From: UBA2253 sp964646985
GTDB lineage: Bacteria; Bacillota_I; Bacilli_A; ML615J-28; CAG-698
Length of the DNA stretch: 64,000 nucleotides
Reading direction: 5' to 3'
Assembly: GCA_964646985.1 (NCBI GenBank)
Contig: CAZYFI010000001.1
Span: 12,910 to 76,909 of the forward strand
Of the stretch, positions 26,804 to 35,951 are shown in pieces; position 1 is the first letter of the stretch, and each line of letters begins with the position of its first letter. Below the pieces are notes generated by a model, which was given only the letters and a program-made list of their open reading frames with translations, ran no database searches and was not told where the DNA came from. The translations under genes and the position numbers were made by a program.

Positions 26804-29145
26804 AGTTTGCTAATCCCCCTTAATAAACGGAAATTAATGATGTCAAGTAACCCTTCCATTTGCATCAAACCGATGGCGCCACCACTCATGGTGGCAATGG
26901 TTCTCAGTGGTGTTTGTGATATCGTACGTTTTAAGGCTTGCTTCATCCAACCATCAGCCATTTTTTTGCCCATTTTCATCGCTTTTCGCATAATGACTTG
27001 ATACATGATAAATCCAAAAATAGTATGTTTGACATCTTCCAATGTAGCATCCATCGTATAGGGGCGGCGCTTTACAATGTTTTTCGGTGGAAGTGGCCTC
27101 CCTAATAATTTTTGAAAGTCATCAGAAGTAATGTGATATTCTTTTTCGTTATAAGCACTTGGATAATGCTCTTGAAATCCTTCTTCATTATCGCGTTTAC
27201 ATACTTTGGCTTCTAATATCACTTCATTGACATGTTTACAAATTTGCACTTTGTATATTCCTTTATCAACATGAAAAGCTTTCATATCGACATCATAATA
27301 AGCAAAATCAGCATAATTTAATATAAAGGAAACTTCTTTTTGTTCGTTTGGTTGCAAATATACTTTTTCAAAAGCTCGCAATTCTCGAAGAGGTTTAAAT
27401 ACCGTTGAGTGATTGTTTTGTACGAACAACATAATCACTTCGCCACCGGCCATATGACCTACGTTTTTCACTGTAACTTTAACTTCTAGTGGTCCTGAGG
27501 GTCTAATTTCATTCACAGATATTTTTAAGTCTTGATAAGCAAATTTGGTATAACTCAGTCCATACCCAAATGGATAAGCAACTGGCTTTTGAAAAGTAGA
27601 ATAATAGCGATACCCTACATAAATACTTTCTTGATACCAACAACTGTGATTGCCATCAGCAAAATTTGCTGTTGACGGGTCATCTTCAATACGGATAGGA
27701 TATGTTGTTGCCAAACGACCAGAAGGCGAAACAACTCCGTACAAAATATCTAAAATTGGTTTTCCTGAGGCACCCCCCAACAAATGCAAAGCCAAAATGG
27801 CTTTTACTTCCTTTTGAAACGGTAAGGCAACTTGGGCACCAGCAGAAATAGTAACAATGACGTTGCTATTTGCCTTTACAACTTCTTCAATTAATGTTAG
27901 ATGCCCAATCGGTAAACTCATGTGTTCTCTGTCAGTGCCCTCAGTTTCATAGCATTCAGGCAATCCAACCATGATGATGATCTTATCAAACAAGGGAGCT
28001 TCATGAACGACTTCATCGATTAGTTCCTGACTCAAACCATCGTTTTTCATGGTATAGCCACGAAAGTATTTATAATTACTGGTATACTTACTGATTTCAT
28101 CGACAACATTGTTCACTTGAATCGGATTTACATTAGAAGATCCACCACCTTGAATACGGGGTGATTTCCCAAACGCACCAACAATTGCTACTTTTTCTTG
28201 TGGTTTTAGTGGCAAGATCATTTCATTTTTTAATAAAACGATGCTATCGGTAGCAATTTCTTGCGCAATTCTAAAATGTTCCTCTTTATCAAATGGTTTC
28301 GCAATATTGTCTTTATATCTATCAACCATTTTTAAAATTTTAGAAACAGAAGAATCAATATCATTGTCAATAATATATTCTTCTTGATGTGCTTTCAATA
28401 ATTTTTTATTACTATAAACACCATTTCCTGGCATTTCTAAATCAAGCCCGTTTAACAAACTGCTAAATCGGTTGCTCACAGCGCCCCAATCAGAGACCGT
28501 TACCCCGCGATAATTCCATTCGCGTTGTAAAATATCAATCAAGAGTTTGCGATTTTCTGTTGCATATATACCATTTACTTTATTATAGCTCGCCATAACG
28601 GTTGCTGGATGCTCTTTGATGGCAATTTCAAACGGCTTTAAATATAACTCTCTTAATGCCCTTTCGTCTACAACTGAGTTGATTGTAAAACGATACGTTT
28701 CTTGGTTGTTCACTGCAAAATGTTTTAAACTTGCACCAATGTTTTGGCTTTGCAATCCTTTGATCCAATGTGCTCCCATCGTTCCGCTTACATAAGGATC
28801 TTCAGAAAAATATTCAAAATTACGTCCACACAGTGGATTTCTTTTGAGATTCACACCTGGACCTAACACAATATGAACATCTGCTTCTTTTGCTTCTTTC
28901 GCAATCGCTTCTCCCATTTTTTGTATCAGGTTCTTATTGAAAGAGCAAGCCACAGCAGCTGATGAAGGAAACAATGTGGCAGGATAACTGCTATTTAGCC
29001 CAAGGTTATCTTGACAATCTAATTGCTTGCGTAAGCCGTGGGGACCATCGGCCATCATGATGGACTGGATTTTTAATTTTTTGTTGCTGAAAGTATGCCA
29101 CACATCTTTTCCTTGTAATAAGGCAATTCTTTGTTTTAAGTTCAT
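26800..29145 (-). CDS. Beta-glucosidase-type glycoside hydrolase family 3
   Basis: A 781-residue GH3 enzyme that likely removes terminal beta-linked sugars. The N-terminal barrel shows MMADGPHGLRKQ, GPGVNLKRNPLCGRNFEYFSED (shown here as a shared family segment near 90-120) and VTVSDWGAVSNR with the nucleophile Asp. The alpha/beta sandwich domain follows, then a fibronectin-III-like domain (GPLEVKVTVKNVGHMAGGEV). A C-terminal tail of about 95 residues, hydrophobic and Met-rich, resembles tails of clostridial GH3 enzymes. No export signal. It overlaps both neighbours by four bases. Confidence 0.92.
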   Translation of the reverse strand: MNLKQRIALLQGKDVWHTFSNKKLKIQSIMMADGPHGLRKQLDCQDNLGLNSSYPATLFPSSAAVACSFNKNLIQKMGEAIAKEAKEADVHIVLGPGVNLKRNPLCGRNFEYFSEDPYVSGTMGAHWIKGLQSQNIGASLKHFAVNNQETYRFTINSVVDERALRELYLKPFEIAIKEHPATVMASYNKVNGIYATENRKLLIDILQREWNYRGVTVSDWGAVSNRFSSLLNGLDLEMPGNGVYSNKKLLKAHQEEYIIDNDIDSSVSKILKMVDRYKDNIAKPFDKEEHFRIAQEIATDSIVLLKNEMILPLKPQEKVAIVGAFGKSPRIQGGGSSNVNPIQVNNVVDEISKYTSNYKYFRGYTMKNDGLSQELIDEVVHEAPLFDKIIIMVGLPECYETEGTDREHMSLPIGHLTLIEEVVKANSNVIVTISAGAQVALPFQKEVKAILALHLLGGASGKPILDILYGVVSPSGRLATTYPIRIEDDPSTANFADGNHSCWYQESIYVGYRYYSTFQKPVAYPFGYGLSYTKFAYQDLKISVNEIRPSGPLEVKVTVKNVGHMAGGEVIMLFVQNNHSTVFKPLRELRAFEKVYLQPNEQKEVSFILNYADFAYYDVDMKAFHVDKGIYKVQICKHVNEVILEAKVCKRDNEEGFQEHYPSAYNEKEYHITSDDFQKLLGRPLPPKNIVKRRPYTMDATLEDVKHTIFGFIMYQVIMRKAMKMGKKMADGWMKQALKRTISQTPLRTIATMSGGAIGLMQMEGLLDIINFRLLRGISKL

Positions 29146-31484
29146 TTTTCAACCTCAATTACAATCGTTTGTGTTAACACTTGATCAACAGTTGTTACCT
29201 CGATTGTCCCTTCTTGACTTGTTCCGGTGGTTTTTACCCAAAAAGCACATCTTCCTGCTTTTAATGTTCTTTGTGTTGGGCCAATGACACCAATTCCACC
29301 ACTTGTTTTTATGTGGATTGGATCAAATGCATAAACCAAAGCATGATTGTTTTGGTCAACCTTGCTTAGATTCACCCTTGTAACATCATAAGTATTCTTG
29401 TGTTTAAGCGTACTTTCATCTGGTTTTATTTCCCAATGAGTTTTTGTCTGTTTGCCTTTTGTGACACTCTTGACTAATTGCTGGTTTTGGTAGCCATCAA
29501 AGCGCCAAACATCACTACTTGCTGTCAATTGATAAAACATCGTAATGGCTTGCTTTTGGGAAATATGATACTTCACTAATATATATAACATTTTAAGTTG
29601 CGAAAAAAACGGTAAATTGATATTTTTTTGAATTTGGTGAAATAACTTTTTCGTCAATTTCGCATCAAAAGCAGAAAAATGATATTGATCGCAAAGAATG
29701 TTCCCAAAAAAATCAGTGACTTTAATGAGAGGATGGAGATAATTTTTTTGTTTTTTTGCTTGAAATTCCCCAATATAATAATTATCCTTATAAATTCTCA
29801 CAAAATCACAATTAGTTGCAATGTAGAGTGCATCTTGAAAACTCTTAGGGTAATCACCTAAGTTCATATCAGACAATACTTCTAGCACTATTTTATCTTC
29901 GCTTTGGGCACTGTACACATAAGCGGCATATTTTGGATGGCGATTCATGTCTAAAACACCATGATAGCAAACTTTATCCCCACTTCCAAACTCTTTGTGT
30001 GTGTGATAATCGTTCATACACCAACCAATTGCCCCAGCAATTTGTTTGTGTTGCCCAATCGCTTTTAGAACGGCTTCATGACGTAAAGCTTGGCTAACGC
30101 GATGTGGTTCATCATCAAAGGCTTTTGTAGGGAACATATGTCCATTGTGCTCAGTGATGAGATAGGGCACTTGTTTTTTTACATGTTTCGGGTTTTGAAT
30201 CGCTTTTTTTAATCCAGCATGTGTAAAATCATTGAAAGTGTAAACATCTTCAAACATATGACTATGAGAAAAATTTCTCACTCCACCTGTTGGTCTTGTA
30301 GGATCTAATTTATGGGCCAATTCATTCGTTTTTTGATACAAATCATCATCATCCGCTGACTCGTTGATGCGAACGCCCCATAATACAATTGCGGGATGAT
30401 TGTAATCGCGCATAATCATGGCTTGCGTATTATGCAAGGTGTTTTGTTTGAATTGATCTTCACCAATGTGTTGCCACCCAGGAATCTCTTCCATAACCAA
30501 CAAACCAATCTCATCACAACGATTCAAAAAATGCTCCGAGACCATGTAGTGAGATGTTCTTACCATATTAACACCTAATTCATACTTAAGGATGTTTGCA
30601 TCACTTTCTTGTGCACTCTTGGGCATAGCATATCCCACATAAGGATAACTTTGATGTCTGTTTAAACCACGTAATGTTACATGCCGTTCATTTAGAAAAA
30701 AACCTTCTTTTGTGAAGGCAAACGATCTAAAACCAAACTTGATTTGTTTTTCATCTGTTTTCTTCTCATTATTAAATAAAGAAATGATAAAAGTATATAA
30801 ATGCGGATGATCAATATCCCAACGTTTTAGATTCGCAATTTTTTGCGAGAAAACGATATGATCATCAAGCATATCAAGCCTACCATTTCCCACTTCTTGC
30901 TTTTCAAAATAAATGCTTATTTGTATTTGATTGGCAATGCCTTCTTTGTGAACCTCACAAATGAATCCATCTAGGTTTTCATTGGCTTTGATCCTTACGT
31001 TTTGAAGGCTAGATTGTTCTAATATTTCCAGTTCAACTTCACGATATATTCCACCATATCCTAAATAATCAACCACTCCACCAAAAGGAGGAATATCAGG
31101 ATTCTCGCTCTCATCGACAACAACACTCAGCCAATTGTCACAATCTTTGTTAATCGCATGAGAAATATCAACTAAAAATTCATCATAACCTCCTTCATGA
31201 GTCACAATGAATTGTTCGTTCATATAAACACTTGCCTGATGGGCAACGCCTTTAAACCTAATTTGATATTTGCGATCATTTTGAAAACAAATGTCTAATT
31301 TTCGTTTATAAATATATTTCCCAAAACAAGCTGGTTCGGGCAAGTAATTATCTGCATAAACTTTACCAGAATGAGGAAGTGAAACCATTGAAAAATCGGT
31401 TACATCAGAAAAATTTGTAACATATTCTGGTTTATATAAATCAGAAAAATACCAATGATAATTTAAATGAATTATTTCTCGCAT
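29142..31484 (-). CDS. Glycoside hydrolase family 2 (beta-galactosidase/glucuronidase type)
   Basis: First gene of the four-hydrolase operon. The 780 residues cover a sugar-binding jelly roll (1-170), an immunoglobulin-like domain (170-275), a TIM barrel (about 275-560) and C-terminal domains of the kind seen in clostridial GH2 proteins. Acid/base Glu is in NHPAIVLWGVRINESADD; the nucleophile is expected in YLITEHNGHMFP. GVNMVRTSHYMVSEHFL is the barrel signature. There is no signal peptide. Substrate cannot be told apart (galactoside, glucuronide or other). It is preceded by GGAGG and an extended -10 promoter. Confidence 0.9.
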   Translation of the reverse strand: MREIIHLNYHWYFSDLYKPEYVTNFSDVTDFSMVSLPHSGKVYADNYLPEPACFGKYIYKRKLDICFQNDRKYQIRFKGVAHQASVYMNEQFIVTHEGGYDEFLVDISHAINKDCDNWLSVVVDESENPDIPPFGGVVDYLGYGGIYREVELEILEQSSLQNVRIKANENLDGFICEVHKEGIANQIQISIYFEKQEVGNGRLDMLDDHIVFSQKIANLKRWDIDHPHLYTFIISLFNNEKKTDEKQIKFGFRSFAFTKEGFFLNERHVTLRGLNRHQSYPYVGYAMPKSAQESDANILKYELGVNMVRTSHYMVSEHFLNRCDEIGLLVMEEIPGWQHIGEDQFKQNTLHNTQAMIMRDYNHPAIVLWGVRINESADDDDLYQKTNELAHKLDPTRPTGGVRNFSHSHMFEDVYTFNDFTHAGLKKAIQNPKHVKKQVPYLITEHNGHMFPTKAFDDEPHRVSQALRHEAVLKAIGQHKQIAGAIGWCMNDYHTHKEFGSGDKVCYHGVLDMNRHPKYAAYVYSAQSEDKIVLEVLSDMNLGDYPKSFQDALYIATNCDFVRIYKDNYYIGEFQAKKQKNYLHPLIKVTDFFGNILCDQYHFSAFDAKLTKKLFHQIQKNINLPFFSQLKMLYILVKYHISQKQAITMFYQLTASSDVWRFDGYQNQQLVKSVTKGKQTKTHWEIKPDESTLKHKNTYDVTRVNLSKVDQNNHALVYAFDPIHIKTSGGIGVIGPTQRTLKAGRCAFWVKTTGTSQEGTIEVTTVDQVLTQTIVIEVEK

Positions 31485-31503
31485 AGCATTCCTCCTAGAA
31501 ATT

Positions 31504-31512
31504 ATTATATCA
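31504..31512 (-). promoter_or_regulatory. Extended -10 promoter of the glycoside hydrolase operon
   Basis: TGATATAAT on the minus strand, about 20 bases before the GH2 start, followed by the ribosome site AGGAGG. No operator-like palindrome is evident in the short leader. Confidence 0.55.
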
Positions 31513-31535
31513 CAAACAAGAAAAAAGAAAAATAA

Positions 31536-31558
31536 AATAGGCTATTTTATAGCCTATT
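31536..31558 (-). terminator. Terminator of rsmI
   Basis: AATAGGCTA / TAGCCTATT with a five-base loop and T-rich continuation on the minus strand. It overlaps the rsmI stop codon at 31554. Confidence 0.85.
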
Positions 31559-32399
31559 GTAATTGTCGATATATGTCGCTCTTCGCAACTCCTCGGTCTT
31601 TCGCAACTTTTTTCATGGCTTCTTTTGCATCTATGTTTTGCTTTAAATAAAATTGATAATGTTCTTTTACCGACAAAATATTTAGTTTCTGATTGCTTTC
31701 GTCTTTACTTTGTCCTTTTACCAAAACAACAAGTTCACCTTTAAACGTTTCATTGTTGGCAATGATATCTTCCAATTTTCCTCGTTGGTATTCTTCATAT
31801 TTTTTTGTTAATTCGCGCGCTACAACCACATCACGATTCCCAAAAACACCAAGCAAATCGTTTAAGAAATCTTTGATTCGATGGGGAGATTCATAAAAAA
31901 TCAATGTTTCTTGATGATTCACGAAAGTTTGTAATTCTTTGATTCTTGCTGCTTTGCGAGAATTTGTGAAACCAATAAAAGTAAAACGGTCCGATGGCAA
32001 TCCTGATGCGACCAAGGCCATAACAAACGCTGCTGCGCCAGGTAAGGAAACGACATGATATCCTGCATCGATGGCTTTAGAGGCGATGAGATACCCCGGA
32101 TCACATATTCCCGGCGTTCCTGCATCGCTAACAAGGGCAACATGATGTTCCTTCTTAAGTAATTCTAAAATCTCATTCGCTCTTTCTTCTTCATTAAAGA
32201 TATGATAGCTTAAAAGCGGTGCCGTTATGTGAAAGTGACTAAGTAAAACCTTAGTCACGCGTGTGTCTTCTGCAAAAATATAATCTACGCCTTTTAATGT
32301 TTCCACTGCCCGAAAAGTCATATCTAAAAGATTTCCAATTGGGGTGGGAACCAAATAAAGGGTAGGTTTTGCTGACAAATATGATTTTTGAACGTTCAT
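31554..32399 (-). CDS. rsmI: 16S rRNA (cytidine-1402-2'-O)-methyltransferase
   Basis: SAM-dependent methyltransferase of the tetrapyrrole-methylase fold that modifies C1402 in the ribosomal decoding centre. The 281 residues include LYLVPTPIGNLLDMTFRAVE, FAEDTRVTKVLLSHF, VALVSDAGTPGICDPGY and SLPGAAAFVMALVASGLP, all classic RsmI motifs. It overlaps the TerB-like gene by four bases. In Bacillus rsmI (yabC) lies in the same neighbourhood as holB, yaaT and yabB, as here. Confidence 0.96.
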   Translation of the reverse strand: MNVQKSYLSAKPTLYLVPTPIGNLLDMTFRAVETLKGVDYIFAEDTRVTKVLLSHFHITAPLLSYHIFNEEERANEILELLKKEHHVALVSDAGTPGICDPGYLIASKAIDAGYHVVSLPGAAAFVMALVASGLPSDRFTFIGFTNSRKAARIKELQTFVNHQETLIFYESPHRIKDFLNDLLGVFGNRDVVVARELTKKYEEYQRGKLEDIIANNETFKGELVVLVKGQSKDESNQKLNILSVKEHYQFYLKQNIDAKEAMKKVAKDRGVAKSDIYRQLQ

Positions 32400-32800
32400 T
32401 CAGAGATAATCCTGCGCGCCTTTTCTCGAAGATCTCGTTCAGCATAGACAATTTTCATTAATTCTGCGCGTTTTTTGTTGGGAATTTCAAATTTGTTTTG
32501 AATTTCTTCCATTAAAAAATGTTCTTCTGCACTATAAAATTCATCATATAAAAATGAACTAATGAGGTTCATAAACACAATGTTTTTCGTAGGTTTTGGT
32601 TTTTCCGAAAAATAATCAACTAGTTTTTGCTTTGATAAAGAACTTTTGCGATATTTTAAAATATCTTCACCAATTTCGAACTTGAGTCGATTGACAATTT
32701 GTTTTTCCAATTCCGAGGTATTTCCATCAACACTCACAGTGAGCGCTAATAAATCAATAAAATAATATTTTTCTTCACGTGATAATAAACTAAGAAACAT
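32396..32800 (-). CDS. TerB-like small helical protein
   Basis: A 134-residue helical protein resembling the TerB/DjlA N-terminal fold: LIALTVS-type helix (YFIDLLALTVSVDGNTSELEK) followed by an EEHFLMEEI helix. I place the start at 32800 because AAGGAG lies nine bases upstream and a promoter-like TGTTATAAT lies behind it; longer in-frame extensions upstream run into the yabB gene and have no ribosome site. It occupies the spot held by yazA in Bacillus. Function unknown. Confidence 0.72.
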   Translation of the reverse strand: MFLSLLSREEKYYFIDLLALTVSVDGNTSELEKQIVNRLKFEIGEDILKYRKSSLSKQKLVDYFSEKPKPTKNIVFMNLISSFLYDEFYSAEEHFLMEEIQNKFEIPNKKRAELMKIVYAERDLREKARRIISE

Positions 32801-32822
32801 GTAAATCAACTCCTTTTTCTTT

Positions 32823-32831
32823 ATTATAACA
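32823..32831 (-). promoter_or_regulatory. Extended -10 promoter of the TerB-like/rsmI unit
   Basis: TGTTATAAT on the minus strand between yabB and the TerB-like gene, 22 bases before the start codon at 32800. Confidence 0.55.
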
Positions 32832-32855
32832 TATACTGCACAAATAGTGAAACAT

Positions 32856-33611
32856 TTACTTTGCCTTTTTAAAATGAAAGATAGCCAATGCTTCATCGGT
32901 ATAGGTTTCGTCAGTTTTAAGTACATATAGCGGTTTTTCAACAACAACATCATCTTTTTGATTTTGTTTGGCTTCAAACAAAAACAAAAGTGCCGCATTC
33001 GAATCTGTTTTTGGATAAACAAACCGCATACGTTTTAAACCAAAACGATAACGATTCAACAAAGATACAATTTCCGATAAACGTTCACAACGATGAACCA
33101 TGTATAAAGAGCCTTTTGTTTTTAACAGTCGCATGGCCTCTTGAATGATTTGTTCAAGGGTAATTTCTACTTCATGTCTAGCAATGGTAAGAAATAGACT
33201 TTCATTCGTATTGCTTGCTTCATGATATTTGAAAAAAGGTGGATTTGAAATAACGATATCAAAGGTGTTTGCACCTAGCACTTTATGAACATCGATGATA
33301 TTGCTTTTTATAATCGTGATTTGGTCTTGCAAATGATTTAAAGCAACGCTTCTTTTTGCAAGATCCACCGCTTGTTCTTGTAATTCAACTCCGATAATTG
33401 GTGAAGTAGTCTTTAATGTTAGAAAAAGCGGAATGGGTGCATTGCCACAACCCAAATCAACTATTTTTTGCATGCTGTTTTTTGTCTTCACAAAATCAGC
33501 CAACAGCATAGAATCTAAAGAGAACGAAAACATTCCTTCTTTTTGGATAATTTTTAAATGATCATATCCAAGTAAATCATGAATCATTTCCATTGGTATC
33601 CGCAATCTCAT
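32856..33611 (-). CDS. yabB: YabB/TrmN6-type tRNA adenine-N6 methyltransferase
   Basis: Likely methylates A37 of tRNA-Val. The 251-residue protein has the SAM motif KIVDLGCGNAPIPL and the N6-adenine catalytic motif IVISNPPFFK, with the family N-terminus YDHLKIIQKEGMFSFSLDSMLLADFV. The start is uncertain: 33611, 33593 and 33587 are possible, none with a strong ribosome site. The first overlaps the ricT gene by 35 bases. Same gene order as the Bacillus yaaT-yabA-yabB region, without yabA. Confidence 0.88.
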   Translation of the reverse strand: MRLRIPMEMIHDLLGYDHLKIIQKEGMFSFSLDSMLLADFVKTKNSMQKIVDLGCGNAPIPLFLTLKTTSPIIGVELQEQAVDLAKRSVALNHLQDQITIIKSNIIDVHKVLGANTFDIVISNPPFFKYHEASNTNESLFLTIARHEVEITLEQIIQEAMRLLKTKGSLYMVHRCERLSEIVSLLNRYRFGLKRMRFVYPKTDSNAALLFLFEAKQNQKDDVVVEKPLYVLKTDETYTDEALAIFHFKKAK

Positions 33612-34446
33612 CTGTTAAATCTTCTGGTTTTACATCTTCTTTGTGTTCTGTTAGCTTCACAATCTCTTTGGTCTGCCAAACTTCAATGTTGTCATTGTGC
33701 AGTGTTTTCACTGTTTCTCTTAATAAATCAACGTTAACAACTCGACAAGATTCACAATGAGGTGTTTTCACCATATCGCCAACCATTGGAGATCGAGAAC
33801 GTAATTCTTGATATAAATCATTTTCATAAGCGATGCAACACATGAGTTTGCCACACAACCCAGCAACTTTAGAAGAGCTTAAGGTCATTCCTTGGTCTTT
33901 TGCCATCTTCATGGTCACAAGACCAAATTCACGCAAATGACTAGCACAACAAACCGGCCTTCCACAAGGTCCCATCCCACCAATAAATTTTGCGCCCTCA
34001 CGAGGCCCTACTTGTCTTAATTCAATACGAATGCGAAACTCGGAAGCCAAATCTTTTAATAATTCCCGAAAATCAACTCGTCCTTCCGCGGTATAGTAAA
34101 TGATAATCTTTTGACGATCAATCGTAAACTCACAATCCAAAAGTTTCATTTCTAACTTATTGTTGCGAACAATCCGTTTGCAAGCTTCTAATGCCGCCTT
34201 AGCGCGTTCTAAATTTTCTTCATATGCTAAAACATCCGATTTCGTAGCCAATCGAACAATTGGCTTGATTTCTCTTTCAATATCGGTATCGTTTATCTCA
34301 CGGGCTTCTTGAATGACGGTGCCTAGTTCATAGCCGCGCACTGTTTCTACAATAACCTTTTCATTTAATTTGACGCTCAAAGGAAAGGGATTAAACCAAT
34401 ATATTTTCCCAACATCCTTAAAACCAATTCCTACAACTTTTATCAT
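33577..34446 (-). CDS. ricT: PSP1-domain protein RicT (YaaT)
   Basis: In Bacillus RicT forms an Fe-S-containing complex with RicA and RicF that promotes maturation of certain mRNAs through RNase Y. The 289-residue protein has the PSP1 core and the cysteine-rich signature GGMGPCGRPVCCASHL followed by AGLCGKLMCCIAYE. Partners RicA and RicF are not in this window. It lies 15 bases after holB. Confidence 0.93.
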   Translation of the reverse strand: MIKVVGIGFKDVGKIYWFNPFPLSVKLNEKVIVETVRGYELGTVIQEAREINDTDIEREIKPIVRLATKSDVLAYEENLERAKAALEACKRIVRNNKLEMKLLDCEFTIDRQKIIIYYTAEGRVDFRELLKDLASEFRIRIELRQVGPREGAKFIGGMGPCGRPVCCASHLREFGLVTMKMAKDQGMTLSSSKVAGLCGKLMCCIAYENDLYQELRSRSPMVGDMVKTPHCESCRVVNVDLLRETVKTLHNDNIEVWQTKEIVKLTEHKEDVKPEDLTDEIADTNGNDS

Positions 34447-34461
34447 TTATTCCTCTTCTTT

Positions 34462-35451
34462 CTAGATATGTGCTAATTCAATGAACAACTGAGCATAAAA
34501 AAGCTCAAGGTTAACATTGTATCGTAATCTTTGCTTGAATTTTAAAATGGTTTCCACTTCTTTGATTATTTTTTCTTGATCTGGTTGCATAAATTCGCTG
34601 ATGATTTGCATCGTTTGTTTATATGCAATTTTAGTCATTTGATTGTTCACAAAATATAATTTATCATTGGCAACAGATAGTAATAAATCCATGAACAATT
34701 GATGATATTTTTTATCAGGCTCTCTGCTCAACACTTCACCTTCATTTTGTAAGATTAACAATGGGTGAACGGATTTATCCATTTGTGAGACAGCAATGTT
34801 TCTAACCAATTGAAATATGGGAGCTACTTTTTCATCATCCAATAATGCCAACACTTCTTTTGTACTATTCGATTGTCGAGCAAAAACCCAAGCCGTTTCT
34901 TCATCAATTCCCCGAATGATTAACTCTTCTGCAACCACTTCGGTCGCAAGACGATCAAAATTGATAATTTGTGATCGTGATTTGATAGTAGATATGACAT
35001 TATCAATGTTCTCTGTTGTCATGACAACGTAATTATCACCACTTAATTCTTCTAAAATCTTAAGCAAAGAATTGGCAGCGCTCGCATTCGCTTTATCAAT
35101 CTCATCTATAATGTATATTCGCCTTCCACCAGCTAACGCAGTTAGGGAGAATTCTTTTTCTAAGGCTTCGGCTTGTTCTTTTTTTATCATACCGTTGTCA
35201 GGAGCAATATAAAATACACTCGGATGAATTTCTTTCATCACTTTTTCACATTCTTCACACTCTAGACAAGGCTTTGTTTTCCCTACGCACAACATCAAAG
35301 CCGCAAAATAAAAAGCAGCTTCCCGTTTCGAAGTTCCCTTTGCACCGGCAAACAAATAAGTATGCACAAAGCGATCTTTCTTTAAACTGTTTTGAAACAG
35401 TTTTACAACTTTTCTTTGATTTCTCATTACCGCTTCAAAATGCACACTCAT
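34462..35451 (-). CDS. holB: DNA polymerase III delta-prime subunit
   Basis: Clamp-loader subunit of the replisome. The protein has a four-cysteine zinc module (CVGKTKPCLECEEC), the sensor segment IYIIDEIDKANASAANSLLKILEE and SRSQIINF. The P-loop is degenerate (FAGAKGTSKREAA), as in other delta-prime subunits. The start is debatable: AAGGAG sits only two bases before ATG 35451 but eight bases before GTG 35445. It precedes ricT, a conserved arrangement. Confidence 0.94.
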   Translation of the reverse strand: MSVHFEAVMRNQRKVVKLFQNSLKKDRFVHTYLFAGAKGTSKREAAFYFAALMLCVGKTKPCLECEECEKVMKEIHPSVFYIAPDNGMIKKEQAEALEKEFSLTALAGGRRIYIIDEIDKANASAANSLLKILEELSGDNYVVMTTENIDNVISTIKSRSQIINFDRLATEVVAEELIIRGIDEETAWVFARQSNSTKEVLALLDDEKVAPIFQLVRNIAVSQMDKSVHPLLILQNEGEVLSREPDKKYHQLFMDLLLSVANDKLYFVNNQMTKIAYKQTMQIISEFMQPDQEKIIKEVETILKFKQRLRYNVNLELFYAQLFIELAHI

Positions 35452-35561
35452 CACTCCTTATGTAATCATGATTGTACCAAAAAAAGCAAAAAAACACAAT
35501 ACAAACTAATTTTTTATCGCAAGAGCACCTAAATATTTCTCTTCATTTTCTCTTTTCTTTG

Positions 35562-35570
35562 TGATATAAT
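35562..35570 (+). promoter_or_regulatory. Extended -10 promoter of the TM2 gene
   Basis: TGATATAAT overlaps an in-frame ATG at 35569, which therefore cannot be the translation start. The ribosome site and true start lie further on. Confidence 0.6.
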
Positions 35571-35592
35571 GAGTTACCAGAAAGGAATGTTT

Positions 35593-35925
35593 ATGGGAAA
35601 ATATTGTACAAACTGCGGTGCAGAATTAAATGAGAACCAAGAAGTATGCTTAAAATGCGGTGTCATGGTGCAAAACAAAGCAACTTGTAAAGATCCTTTT
35701 GCTCCAACAACTGCAAACGGAAAAAACAAATTGATTGCTGGATTGTTTGGTATCTTTTTAGGTGCTTTTGGCGTTCATAAATTTTACTTAGGACAAACAG
35801 GAACTGGCGTTGTTTATGCTCTTTTCTTTTGGACAGGAATCACTGCCATTATTGGATTTATTGAAGGCATCTTGTTAATTGCTATGTCTGACGAAGAATT
35901 TATCCAACGATATGGCAACCAATGA
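35593..35925 (+). CDS. Zinc-ribbon and TM2-domain membrane protein
   Basis: A 110-residue protein with an N-terminal zinc ribbon (Cys5, Cys8, Cys19, Cys22 in KYCTNCGAELN and VCLKCG) and a TM2 domain: two membrane helices around LFGIFLGAFGVHKFYLGQ and GIEGILL-type ending. Function of TM2 proteins is largely unknown. The start at 35593 is six bases behind AAAGGA; two upstream ATGs overlap the promoter or the ribosome site. It lies alone on the plus strand between holB and tmk. Confidence 0.85.
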   Translation: MGKYCTNCGAELNENQEVCLKCGVMVQNKATCKDPFAPTTANGKNKLIAGLFGIFLGAFGVHKFYLGQTGTGVVYALFFWTGITAIIGFIEGILLIAMSDEEFIQRYGNQ

Positions 35926-35951
35926 AAAATCAGACTATTCGTCTGATTTTT
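35925..35951. terminator. Shared bidirectional terminator of TM2 gene and tmk
   Basis: AAAAATCAGAC / GTCTGATTTTT with a five-base loop and T runs on both strands. It begins at the last base of the TM2 stop codon and includes the tmk stop codon. Confidence 0.9.

Noticed and set aside
32801..33022. Upstream extension of the TerB-like gene (74 extra residues)
   Set aside because: It runs into the yabB coding region, has no ribosome site, and AAGGAG clearly marks the start at 32800.
35300..35400. Degenerate Walker A in the HolB protein
   Set aside because: Delta-prime subunits commonly lack a working P-loop, so this is the normal state of the family.
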